Source: Actinomycetota bacterium
GTDB taxonomy: Bacteria > Actinomycetota > Thermoleophilia > Gaiellales > Gaiellaceae
Length of the DNA: 33,519 nucleotides
Direction of reading: 5' to 3'
Assembly (NCBI GenBank): GCA_013816245.1
Contig: JACDEU010000030.1
Coordinates: 1-33,519, forward strand
The notes below the pieces were generated by a model. That model saw only the letters and a program-made list of their open reading frames with translations, searched no databases and was not told the DNA's origin. Position numbers and translations under genes: made by a program. Position 1 is the first letter of the stretch, and each line of letters begins with the position of its first letter. Shown one piece after another: positions 23,025 through 30,318 of the stretch.

Positions 23025-23049
23025 TGCGCCAGCGATGCGGAATGACGCC
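23025..23049. repeat. Direct repeat copy 1 flanking the hydrolase-cyclase gene
   Basis: TGCGCCAGCGATGCGGAATG followed by ACGCC. It differs from the copy at 24508-24532 at 2 of 25 positions and has the same orientation. It lies in the 164-bp gap between the lipoprotein hydrolase start and the cyclase stop, which otherwise holds nothing recognisable. Confidence 0.65.
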
Positions 23050-23079
23050 AGAGGAACGTTCGGGATCACGGCCACCGCC

Positions 23080-24381
23080 TCAGCGCTCCCTGGCCGCGTA
23101 GATCGCCCAGGTTCCCGGCACGCCTTTCAGCTCGTGCTGGCCGCGCGCCTCAAAGACGAGTCCCGACCCCGCGACTAGATCCTTGACCGTGCCGGTCACC
23201 AGCACCTCGCCTGCTGATGCCTGGGCCACGACGCGGGCGCCGATCGAGACCGCGATGCCGGCCACTTTGCCATCGTGTAGCTCGCACTCGCCAGTGTGCA
23301 GACCGGCGCGTATCTCGAGGCCGAGTTCGCGAACCTCTTGCGTGATGACCTGCGCGCAGCGGATCGCGCGCGCTGGCCCGTCGAAGGTGGCAAAGAAGCC
23401 GTCGCCGGCCGTATCCCGCTCCTCGCCTCGGAACCGCGCCAGCTCGCGGCGCACGAGGGCGTGGTGGCGTCCGAGAAGCTCGCGCCAACGCTGGTCGCCG
23501 AGCTCGGCCGCGCGGCTGGTGGAGCCAACGATGTCGGTGAAGAGGAGGGTGGCGAGGACGGCCTCCGGCACCTCGGGGGGATCATGCCCGGCCACGAATC
23601 GCTCCACCTCGTCGACGAGCTCGGGAGAGAGGAAGATCCCCCACCAGTCATCTCCGGCGAGCCCGGTCGTTCGCGCGCCGACTATCCGGGGGGCGACGTC
23701 TCGGGCCTCCTCCTGCCCCCGAGCGCCACGGTGGAGAACGAGCGTCGGAACGCGGATGGCAGGGAGAACCTCACGGAGATCGGTCTGATACGACGCGAGG
23801 TTGAGCGCATACGCGACGGCCGGGGTCGCGCCAACACGGCGATCGTTGACGAACCAGTCGTGTCCTTCCTGCGTCCCCGCGAGGGTCGGGCAGATCCGGG
23901 CGAGGTGCTCGCGGGCGAATTCAATCGTTCCCCAGCGATCACGCAGGTCGGCAAGCCACTCGCGGTCTTCGTCAGTCATATCAATATGCGCCCTCGGCTG
24001 GAAGAGCACGAGCGCGCGCGTCCGCTCCGGGAAGGTTGCCGCGTAGAGGGCCGCCATCGAGCAGCCGTCGTGGGCGCCCAGGAGCACCGCGGCGGACGAT
24101 CCGGCCGCCTCCAGCACAGCGCGCAGGTCGTCCATACGCGTCTCGAGCGACGGGAACTGACCGCCGTGATCGGAGAGGCCGGTGCCGCGCTTGTCGTAGA
24201 GGATCAGCCGGAATGAACGAGCGAGGCGGTCATAGAAGTCTCGCCAGTACGGGTGCTCCCACCCGTAGACGAGGTTAGAGGTGTAGTCGGGGACGAAGAC
24301 AAGGTCAGTCGGGCCATCGCCGACGATCTGGTAGGCGATCGCGACTCCACCATTCTTGACGTAGCGGATGTTGGGGGCCAC
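23080..24381 (-). CDS. Alpha/beta-hydrolase-like domain fused to class III adenylate/guanylate cyclase
   Basis: 433 aa from the GTG at 24381 (VAPNIRYVKNGGVAIAYQIVG, the usual family start). No Shine-Dalgarno is seen, and a longer open frame reaches 24597 but carries no recognisable domain. The hydrolase-like domain (about 1-270) has VFVPDYTSNLVYGWEHPY, LILYDKRGTGLSDH and, at the nucleophile elbow, LLGAHDGCSMAALYAATFPER, where the usual Ser is a His. The cyclase domain (about 275-430) has LLFTDIVGSTSRA and DTAGDGFFATF (the two metal Asp), then HTGECE and GIAVSIGARV. The fusion is a known actinobacterial/rhizobial architecture in which the hydrolase domain is thought to be a ligand sensor. Confidence 0.88.
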   Translation of the reverse strand: MAPNIRYVKNGGVAIAYQIVGDGPTDLVFVPDYTSNLVYGWEHPYWRDFYDRLARSFRLILYDKRGTGLSDHGGQFPSLETRMDDLRAVLEAAGSSAAVLLGAHDGCSMAALYAATFPERTRALVLFQPRAHIDMTDEDREWLADLRDRWGTIEFAREHLARICPTLAGTQEGHDWFVNDRRVGATPAVAYALNLASYQTDLREVLPAIRVPTLVLHRGARGQEEARDVAPRIVGARTTGLAGDDWWGIFLSPELVDEVERFVAGHDPPEVPEAVLATLLFTDIVGSTSRAAELGDQRWRELLGRHHALVRRELARFRGEERDTAGDGFFATFDGPARAIRCAQVITQEVRELGLEIRAGLHTGECELHDGKVAGIAVSIGARVVAQASAGEVLVTGTVKDLVAGSGLVFEARGQHELKGVPGTWAIYAARER

Positions 24382-24507
24382 ACGCGAAGTGTTCAACACC
24401 GACGGAACTGTCGCAAGGCATGGGGAAAGGGGGCCACGAACCACCGCAGCGCGCTTCGCTTCAGGGACGAAGCGGCTCACCGCCCACCGAGCGGCGCAAA
24501 CGCGGCT

Positions 24508-24532
24508 TGCGCCAGTGATGCGGAATGACCCC
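24508..24532. repeat. Direct repeat copy 2 flanking the hydrolase-cyclase gene
   Basis: TGCGCCAGTGATGCGGAATG followed by ACCCC, matching 23 of 25 bases of the copy at 23025. It lies in the 243-bp divergent gap between the cyclase and decarboxylase genes. GGCGCAA (24493-24499) and TTGCGCC (24507-24513) form a 7-bp inverted repeat overlapping its start. No clear promoter motif was found for either gene in the gap. Confidence 0.65.
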
Positions 24533-24624
24533 TGAGCGGCGCGAGGGGTCGGAGGAGTCTCGCGAACCCAGCGTGTAGCGGCACCTGAAGGTCCCATTAG
24601 GATCTATCGATCGCTTCTTCCGAC

Positions 24625-26067
24625 ATGCAAGCGCTGCGAGCGGCGATCGCCGAGGTCGAGGTCACCGCCAGCCAACTGGATCCTGGACGGGCGCAGCAGG
24701 GCGCGCTGTGGGCTGCAGTCGGGTCGCACGTTCTCGATACTGCCTCCGCGCTCGGGGAAGCGCCGGCCTACGTCGCCGCCGGCCTGGACGACGCGACAGC
24801 CTTTGCGATCGACGATGCGCCAGCCGACATTGCTGAGGCGCTCACGACGATCAAGGCGGTCGAGAACGTGGGCATCAACCAAACGTCGGGAGGTCACTTC
24901 GCCTTCATCCCCGGAGGTGGGTTGTTCCCGGCGGCGCTCGGCGATCTCCTCGCAGCGATCGGCAACCGCTACGCCGGCGTCCAATACGCGGCGCCCGCCG
25001 CAGCCCAGATGGAACGCTCGCTCGTGCGCTGGATGGCCGGGCTGGTCGGCTACCCCTCGACCGCCGGGGGCGACCTGACATCCGGCGCGAGCGTGGCGAA
25101 CCTCGAGGGGATCGTCACCGCCCGCGACGCCGGGGCAATCGGGTCAGCCGACGTACCGCGAACCGTCGTCTACCTGACGAGCGAAACCCACCACTGCATC
25201 GAGAAGGCTCTGCGGATCTGCGGTATGGCCGAATGCGTCGTCCGGCGGGTGAAGATTGACGAAGGCCGCCGGATGCGGCCCGAAAGTCTCGAGGCACTGG
25301 TTAAAGGGGACGTCGCGGCCGGGCTGAATCCCTGGCTCGTCGTCGGCACGGCGGGGACGATAGATGCGGGCGCCGTCGATCCGCTGGCCGCGATCGCCGA
25401 CATCGCAGACGCGCACGGCCTGTGGCTGCAGGTCGACGCCGCCTACGGTGGCTTCTTCATCCTGACCGAGCACGGCCGTCAGGTCCTGGCCGGAATCGAA
25501 CGGTCGCGCTCGGTCGTCATGGATCCGCACAAGGGTCTGTTCCTGCCCTTCGGATCAGGTGCTTTGATCGTCCGCGAGGAACGGCAACTCGCGGAGGCAC
25601 ATCGGTACAGCGCCAGCTACCTCAGCGACGCACGCGAAGAGGGCGGTGGGTTTTCGGCCTCCGACCTCTCTCTGGAGCTCAGTCGGCCATTCCGTGGGCC
25701 CCGCCTCTGGCTACCACTCAAGCTCTTCGGCCTGGCTCCGTTCCGTGCTGCACTGGAAGAGAAGCTGCTCCTCGCCCGATACTTCCACGCGCGCCTGTCA
25801 GAGCTTCCAGGCTGGGTACTCGGCCCGCCACCGGACTTGTCTGTCGTGACGTACCGCTACGTGCCCAAGAACGGGGACGCGGACGACTTCAACCGGCGTC
25901 TCCTTCACGCTGTCGCCGCTGACGGACGCGCAATCATCTCCTCTACCGAAATCGACGGCGCCTACACGCTGCGCCTCGCCGTCCTGCACTACCGCAGTCA
26001 CCTCGATCATGTCGACGACCTGCTCGGCGTACTTACCCGCGAGGCGTCCCGACTCGAAGCCGCCTAA
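24625..26067 (+). CDS. Group II PLP-dependent amino acid decarboxylase
   Basis: 480 aa, ATG at 24625. The group II fold is seen in NQTSGGHFAFIPGGGLFPAAL, the dehydratase-like loop LTSGASVANLEGIVTARD, the cofactor-stacking His in SETHHCIEKAL (about 189), QVDAAYGGFF (Asp271 against the pyridine nitrogen) and the Schiff-base Lys303 in VMDPHKGLFLPFGSG. Relatives include aromatic-L-amino-acid and tyrosine decarboxylases. The tail ISSTEIDGAYTLRLAVLHYRSH is typical. Substrate not predictable. It stands alone between the cyclase and TOPRIM genes. No Shine-Dalgarno is apparent, so it may be a leaderless or weakly initiated message. Confidence 0.88.
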   Translation: MQALRAAIAEVEVTASQLDPGRAQQGALWAAVGSHVLDTASALGEAPAYVAAGLDDATAFAIDDAPADIAEALTTIKAVENVGINQTSGGHFAFIPGGGLFPAALGDLLAAIGNRYAGVQYAAPAAAQMERSLVRWMAGLVGYPSTAGGDLTSGASVANLEGIVTARDAGAIGSADVPRTVVYLTSETHHCIEKALRICGMAECVVRRVKIDEGRRMRPESLEALVKGDVAAGLNPWLVVGTAGTIDAGAVDPLAAIADIADAHGLWLQVDAAYGGFFILTEHGRQVLAGIERSRSVVMDPHKGLFLPFGSGALIVREERQLAEAHRYSASYLSDAREEGGGFSASDLSLELSRPFRGPRLWLPLKLFGLAPFRAALEEKLLLARYFHARLSELPGWVLGPPPDLSVVTYRYVPKNGDADDFNRRLLHAVAADGRAIISSTEIDGAYTLRLAVLHYRSHLDHVDDLLGVLTREASRLEAA

Positions 26068-26126
26068 CCGCGACGATGAACATCCGCCGGCGCGCTTACC
26101 GCCAGCTCTTAGCCTCCTCGCCTGCA

Positions 26127-26144
26127 CGAGCGTCCCGTCGCTCG
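26127..26144 (+). terminator. Possible hairpin downstream of the decarboxylase gene
   Basis: CGAGCG (26127-26132) and CGCTCG (26139-26144) form a 6-bp stem with a 6-nt loop, about 60 bp after the stop and before the next gene. It is followed by a weak T-bearing stretch (ATCGACTTTAG). The rest of this 123-bp gap holds nothing recognised. Confidence 0.25.
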
Positions 26145-26190
26145 ATCGACTTTAGCCCGACACCGCCGCGTCACGCGTGAGGTTGTGAAA

Positions 26191-26772
26191 ATGCACGACG
26201 TGTATGGGACGGAGGGATCACGAGCTGTCGTACTCGTCGAAGGAGTCAGTGACCAGTTCGCGCTCGAAGCCCTCGCTGAGCGCCATGGTCGAGATCTTCA
26301 CTCTGAGGGCATCTCCGTCGTGCCGATTGGAGGCGCGCAAGCGATCGGACACTTCCTGAATCTGTTCGGCCCTCGAGGTTCGGACGTCAGATTGGCCGGT
26401 CTCTGTGACGCCGCCGAGGAGGGCGAGTTCCAACGTGGTCTCGAGCGGGCCGGCCTGGGCTCGGATCTCACACGGGTCGACATGGAACAGCTGGGTTTTT
26501 ACGTGTGCATCGCAGACCTCGAGGACGAGCTGATCCGCGCTCTCGGCACCCCCGCGGTGGAACAGGTCGTGGACGCCCAGGGTGACCTCGGATCTTTCCG
26601 CACCCTCCAGAAGCAGCCGGCGTGGCAAGGTCGGCCTCACGAAGAGCAGCTTCGGCGCTTCATGGGAAGCGGTGGCCGCCGAAAGATCCGATACGCGCGC
26701 TTGCTCGTCGATGCGCTCGATCTCGCTACCCAAGTGCCTCGACCGCTAGACCTCGTACTTACCAGTGTCTGA
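26191..26772 (+). CDS. Stand-alone OLD-type TOPRIM domain protein
   Basis: 193 aa from the ATG at 26191, with GTGAGG 8 nt upstream; a GTG at 26185 is too close to that site. The TOPRIM Glu lies in AVVLVEGVSDQFALEAL, followed by VVPIGGAQAIGHFLNLF and RLAGLCDAAEEGEFQRGLE, with Asp in place of the classical DxD pair. The second half (FYVCIADLEDELIRALG, then FMGSGGRRKIRYARLLVDAL) matches the C-terminal nuclease region of OLD-family proteins. The ABC ATPase that normally precedes this domain is absent. Such solo TOPRIM proteins are often listed only as ATP-dependent endonuclease; activity and partner are unknown. Confidence 0.75.
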   Translation: MHDVYGTEGSRAVVLVEGVSDQFALEALAERHGRDLHSEGISVVPIGGAQAIGHFLNLFGPRGSDVRLAGLCDAAEEGEFQRGLERAGLGSDLTRVDMEQLGFYVCIADLEDELIRALGTPAVEQVVDAQGDLGSFRTLQKQPAWQGRPHEEQLRRFMGSGGRRKIRYARLLVDALDLATQVPRPLDLVLTSV

Positions 26773-26805
26773 CGTGCAGAAGCAATGAGAACATCCGCCG
26801 CCGAT

Positions 26806-26821
26806 GCCGGCTCGAGCCGGC
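26806..26821. other. 16-bp perfect palindrome after the TOPRIM gene
   Basis: GCCGGCTCGAGCCGGC lies in the 150-bp gap between the TOPRIM and amidase genes. As RNA it would give a 5-bp stem with a 6-nt loop. No T-run follows. A terminator or an operator for the amidase gene are both possible. A candidate -10 box (TAGAAT at 26850) has no matching -35. Confidence 0.4.
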
Positions 26822-26922
26822 GTCGGCCGCTTCGTTCCGCGCATCGTTATAGAATTCAGCCCCCAAGATCACTTAGCTCGCGATCCCAACGTCCACGCCC
26901 TCGATCCCGTGGAGGTCATGCG

Positions 26923-28653
26923 ATGAGCAGCCGACTTCGGCGTTTCCTAGTTGTGACGACCCTGCTGGCCCTCTTGCTCGCGGTATCCGGCGCCGCGGCG
27001 CTCGCCGCCAATCCGCCGAAGACCAAGGTCTCCGGCATTGACATCGACGCCACCACGATCCCGAGGCTCCAGGAGTTGATGAACTCGCACCGGATCAACT
27101 CCGTCAAGCTGACGAACTTCTATCTCCGACGCATCCGCCAGCTCAACCCGCTGCTCAACGCGGTGATCACGGTCAGCCCGACGGCGCACGCCGACGCACT
27201 AGCGGCCGACCGGGCGCGACGCAACGGCGACCACCGCCCGCTGCTCGGGATTCCGATCATCGTCAAGGACAACATCGACACCACCGGCATGCCGACAACG
27301 GCCGGCTCCTGGGCGCTCGCCGGGAGCACGCCCGACGACGCATTCATCGCACAGAAGTTGAAGGCCGCCGGCGCGATCATCCTCGGCAAGGCCAACCTGT
27401 CGGAGTGGGCCAACTTCCGGTCCGCCCCCTCCTCGAGCGGCTGGAGCGGCATCGGTGGCCAGACGAACATGCCCTACGTCCTCGACCGCAACCCATGCGG
27501 CTCGAGCTCCGGCTCCGGGGTCGTCGCGGCTGCCGATCTCGCGGTCGCGGCCGTTGGCACGGAGACGGACGGCTCGATCGTCTGCCCGTCCGGCGCCAAC
27601 GGCGACGTGGGGATCAAGCCGACACTCGGGTTGTGGAGCCGCGCGGGCGTCGTCCCGATCAGCGCCGACCAGGACACGGCAGGCCCGATCGCCCGCAACG
27701 TGACCGACGCTGCGGTACTCCTTGGCGCAGCGACCGGCGTCGACTCGCACGACGCGGCGACCGCCGGCCAGGCCGGCCACGCGTTCACCGACTACACCCA
27801 GTTCCTCGACGCCAACGCGCTCAGACGCGCTCGAATCGGCGTCTGGCGCGCCGGTACGTACGACCCGGCGTTGGTGGGCCCAGTCGTGGAGCCGATCCTC
27901 GATCACACGATCGCCGCGCTCAAGGCACAAGGAGCGACCGTGATCGACGGGACCGACATCGACCTGTCGGCGACCGCCAATGAGCTCGGAGCGCTCTTGT
28001 GCGAGTTCAAGAGCGACATCGCGACATACCTTCACACATACGTGCACGGTACGAACCCGGTGTCGGGCCAGGCGTACCCGCAAACGCTCGCCGACCTGAT
28101 CGCCTTCGATGCGGCCCATCAGAACCTCGAGGGACCTTGGAACGATTTGATCTTCGAACTCGCCGAGGGGACGAACGGCCGTGACGCCGGTTGCGCTGCC
28201 CTTCGGCAGGCGACGACGACGCCGGTTCGAGCCGCAATCGACCAGCTCATGGCCGCGAACCACCTCGACGCCATCATCGCCCTGACGAACGGTCCGGCGT
28301 GGCCGACGAACAACGATCCGAACGCCGGTGACCTCAATGGGCACTTCGAGTACTTCGTTGGCTCGTCGACGGCGGCTGCGGTATCGGGCTACGCCGACAT
28401 CACGGTGCCCGCCGGCTACGACGAGGGACTGCCGATCGGGATCACCTTCATCGGCGGTCGCTGGGCAGAACCCAAGCTGCTCGGGCTCGCGTACGACTAT
28501 GAGCAGGCGACGCAGGTTCGTGTCCCGCCGCAGTTCATCCCGACAATCGGCGACGCGCTGTTCCCCGGCGTTCCAAACCCGCCGGCTCAGCTGCGAGCGC
28601 AGCGGCAGCAGGCGACCCAGACTCAGCGTGATCTCGTCGTGCGCTTGCGGTAG
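26923..28653 (+). CDS. Secreted amidase-signature family enzyme
   Basis: 576 aa from the ATG at 26923, with GGAGG 7 nt upstream; the ATG at 26918 runs into a stop. A signal peptide (RRFLVVTTLLALLLAVSGAAA, positions about 5-25) indicates export. The amidase triad is recognisable: Lys in IPIIVKDNIDTTGMPTTAG, the cis-Ser in the Gly/Ser-rich block NPCGSSSGSGVVAAADL, and the nucleophile in GTETDGSIVCPSGANG. The C-terminal domain includes GYADITVPAGYDEGLPIGI, typical of these hydrolases. It hydrolyses amides or acyl-amino bonds outside the cytoplasm; substrate unknown. A strong hairpin follows the stop. Confidence 0.92.
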   Translation: MSSRLRRFLVVTTLLALLLAVSGAAALAANPPKTKVSGIDIDATTIPRLQELMNSHRINSVKLTNFYLRRIRQLNPLLNAVITVSPTAHADALAADRARRNGDHRPLLGIPIIVKDNIDTTGMPTTAGSWALAGSTPDDAFIAQKLKAAGAIILGKANLSEWANFRSAPSSSGWSGIGGQTNMPYVLDRNPCGSSSGSGVVAAADLAVAAVGTETDGSIVCPSGANGDVGIKPTLGLWSRAGVVPISADQDTAGPIARNVTDAAVLLGAATGVDSHDAATAGQAGHAFTDYTQFLDANALRRARIGVWRAGTYDPALVGPVVEPILDHTIAALKAQGATVIDGTDIDLSATANELGALLCEFKSDIATYLHTYVHGTNPVSGQAYPQTLADLIAFDAAHQNLEGPWNDLIFELAEGTNGRDAGCAALRQATTTPVRAAIDQLMAANHLDAIIALTNGPAWPTNNDPNAGDLNGHFEYFVGSSTAAAVSGYADITVPAGYDEGLPIGITFIGGRWAEPKLLGLAYDYEQATQVRVPPQFIPTIGDALFPGVPNPPAQLRAQRQQATQTQRDLVVRLR

Positions 28654-28674
28654 AAGAATCTCGCCGCGGCCGAG

Positions 28675-28725
28675 ACCGACCGAAGTCATCATGGCTCCGC
28701 GAAGCGGGGCCGGACTTCGGTCGGT
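28675..28725. terminator. Bidirectional two-part hairpin between amidase and ssrA
   Basis: ACCGACCGAAGTC (28675-28687) and GACTTCGGTCGGT (28713-28725) form a perfect 13-bp outer stem. The enclosed GGCTCCGC-GAA-GCGGGGCC forms a second 8-bp stem with one G-U pair. It starts 22 bp after the amidase stop and ends 3 bp from the tmRNA 3' end, on the opposite strand. It can terminate both convergent transcripts. There is no T-run on either side. Confidence 0.75.
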
Positions 28726-28728
28726 GAG

Positions 28729-29088
28729 TGGAGGCGGCGGGAATCGAACCCGCGTCCGTCGTCGCACCGGTCAGAACGTCTACAAGCGTAGTCCGCGCTT
28801 TAACTTCGAACGTCGGCCGGGGGCGGACGCCCTACCGACGATCTAGCCATCCTTAAGTGTCGCGCTTTGGGCGATTGGCTCTCCCTCCGCGCCGAGCCCG
28901 TTATCTGGCGCCGCTACCCGAACCACGGGCCCAATTCGGAGCGACGTCGCTTACCTAATTAGATTAGGCAGCGAGTGCGAGATTGTTCTTCGCACGTACT
29001 GTTTTGCCGGTGGATTTTCGAGGCCAACCGGCGACCTCGGCTTGCAGCTCTGCCGGAGAATCGACCACGTCGAAGCCAAGTCGCCCCC
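28729..29088 (-). ncRNA. ssrA: tmRNA (ssrA)
   Basis: About 360 nt on the minus strand. The 5' end reads GGGGGCGACTTGGCTTCGACG, the conserved tmRNA start with the TTCGACG element. The 3' end has the T arm GGGTTCGATTCCC followed by CGCCTCC and the discriminator A (28729). GGGGGCG pairs with CGCCTCC as the acceptor stem, with one G-U. CCA is not encoded. The tag frame lies in the middle (28964-29008). smpB is 26 bp upstream on the same strand, the classical pairing of the trans-translation ribosome rescue system. Confidence 0.95.
28964..29008 (-). other. tmRNA proteolysis-tag reading frame
   Basis: From GGC (29006-29008) the frame reads GKTVRAKNNLALAA and ends in TAA (28964-28966). The NNLALAA tail fits the ALAA ending recognised by ClpXP-type proteases. 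The resume codon is Gly (GGC) rather than Ala; this also fits tags such as GKTNSFNQNVALAA of Bacillus. Confidence 0.85.
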
Positions 29089-29104
29089 GTATGTGTGTTT
29101 GCGA

Positions 29105-29110
29105 ATTTTA
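29105..29110 (-). promoter_or_regulatory. Candidate -10 box of the ssrA promoter
   Basis: On the minus strand TAAAAT lies 16 nt before the tmRNA 5' end, just after the smpB stop. It would give a short 5' leader removed by processing. No good -35 is seen in the 3' end of smpB, so ssrA may also be read from the smpB promoter. Confidence 0.4.
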
Positions 29111-29114
29111 GCTG

Positions 29115-29576
29115 CTATCTGCGGGACTTGAGAGCTCGCTGCATGTCCCGGTCAGCCTCGCGCTTCGCGATGTCGCGGCGCTTGTCCCGACCCTCCTTGC
29201 CGCGAGCAAGGGCGAGCTCGACCTTCGCGCGGCCGTTCTTGAAGTACATCCTCGTCGGAACGACCGTCAGGCCCTTCTGGCTGACCTTGCCCGCGAGCGA
29301 ATCGAGCTCCTTCTTGTGCAGGAGGAGCTTCCGGTCGCGGTCCGGATCATGGTTTGCCAGGTTCCCCTGGTCGTAGACGGAGATGTGGGCCCCCACGAGC
29401 CACGCCTCCCCGTCCCGCAGATCGGCATACGCCTGCTGGAGCGAGGCGCGCCCGTCTCGGAGGGACTTCACCTCGGTCCCGGTCAGCACCAGACCGGCCT
29501 CCACGCGGTCGAGGAGGTGGTAGTCGTGCCGGGCCCGCCGGTTGTCGACAATCAAATGCTCACCCTTTTCGGCCAT
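29115..29576 (-). CDS. smpB: SsrA-binding protein SmpB
   Basis: 153 aa, ATG at 29576. The conserved SmpB core is complete: RRARHDYHLLDRVEAGLVLTG, TEVKSLRDGRASLQQAYA, GEAWLVGAHISVYDQGN, then RKLLLHKKELDSLAGKVSQKG, LTVVPTRMYFKNGRAKVELALARGK and the tail DKRRDIAKREADRDMQRALK. It binds tmRNA and mimics the anticodon arm in the ribosome, with its C-terminal helix entering the mRNA channel. It lies directly upstream of ssrA on the same strand (26-bp gap). Confidence 0.97.
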   Translation of the reverse strand: MAEKGEHLIVDNRRARHDYHLLDRVEAGLVLTGTEVKSLRDGRASLQQAYADLRDGEAWLVGAHISVYDQGNLANHDPDRDRKLLLHKKELDSLAGKVSQKGLTVVPTRMYFKNGRAKVELALARGKEGRDKRRDIAKREADRDMQRALKSRR

Positions 29577-29597
29577 GGAAGCCAGTCTAAGTGGGGT

Positions 29598-29626
29598 TTG
29601 TGGTCGTCCGGATTACGATCTACAAT
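29598..29626 (+). promoter_or_regulatory. Housekeeping-type promoter of the surface-protein operon
   Basis: TTGTGG (29598-29603) and TACAAT (29621-29626) are separated by 17 bp, a good match to a sigma-70-like -35/-10 pair. It lies in the divergent gap with smpB and 44 bp before the TTG start at 29670. Confidence 0.6.
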
Positions 29627-29669
29627 CAATACGTAGGGTAGGGTCGCGTCTTTCGGGGAGGAGGACAGC

Positions 29670-30317
29670 TTGTCTCGTGTTGCACGCAGTTTGGCCATCG
29701 GCGCAACTGTGCTCGCGTCCGCCGCGGGGCTGACGTTGGGTCTCGCTCTGCCCTCGACCGCCCGCGCGGACGATCCACCCCCGACGACCGTTACGACGCC
29801 GACGCTCCCCACTCCGGATCCCGCACCGACGCCCACACCGAAGCCCGCGCCGAAGCCGACACCGAAGCCGGCTTTCCACCCTTCGCCGACGCCGACCTAC
29901 AAGCCGCCGAGCACGGTGCAGGTCGCCCCTCGTGTGACGACGCCGAAGCCGAAGGTTCGCGTGCACCCCAAGCATAAAGCGAAGAAGGTCAAGCCCAAGC
30001 CGGCGCCGGTCAAGCAAACGACGACGACCACGACCGTATTGCCGAATGTCGCTGTCACGCCCCCCGTGAAGGGGGTCGGTGTGCGAAGCGCCTTCCAGAC
30101 CAAGCCTGACGGCGGCTTCGACCTCGGCTCACTACTGATCGTGATGGGCCTCGGGTCCGCGATCGTCTGTTTTGCGGGTGCGGTCGTGCCGGCCACCGCA
30201 GTGAAGTGGCGCCCGGCTGCGATCTTCGTCTCCGAACGTCAGGTTGATCTGACCGTGATCGGGCTGGGGTTGCTCGTGGCGGCTGCGTTCACGTTCATCT
30301 GGATTAAGGGGTTTTAG
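29670..30317 (+). CDS. Secreted/membrane protein with Pro/Thr/Lys-rich linker
   Basis: 215 aa, TTG start at 29670 supported by GGAGGAGG about 5 nt upstream. The N-terminal signal (RVARSLAIGATVLASAAGLT...TARA) is followed by a low-complexity stretch (about 34-125) rich in Pro, Thr and Lys, with PTPKPAPKPTPKPA-type repeats and a lysine-rich block VHPKHKAKKVKPKPAP. Two C-terminal membrane segments follow (about 150-175 and 190-212). The linker looks like a wall-spanning spacer. I do not recognise a named family. Its stop is 1 bp before the TTG of the HYR gene, so the two are an operon. Confidence 0.75.
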   Translation: MSRVARSLAIGATVLASAAGLTLGLALPSTARADDPPPTTVTTPTLPTPDPAPTPTPKPAPKPTPKPAFHPSPTPTYKPPSTVQVAPRVTTPKPKVRVHPKHKAKKVKPKPAPVKQTTTTTTVLPNVAVTPPVKGVGVRSAFQTKPDGGFDLGSLLIVMGLGSAIVCFAGAVVPATAVKWRPAAIFVSERQVDLTVIGLGLLVAAAFTFIWIKGF

Positions 30318-30318
30318 C

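Noticed and set aside
24382-24597. N-terminal extension of the hydrolase-cyclase
   Set aside because: The extension has no domain and includes the repeat at 24508-24532; the family start is at 24381.
29577-29640. Promoter for smpB on the minus strand
   Set aside because: TAGACT near the start and TTGATT further upstream are not at compatible spacing; no convincing pair was found.
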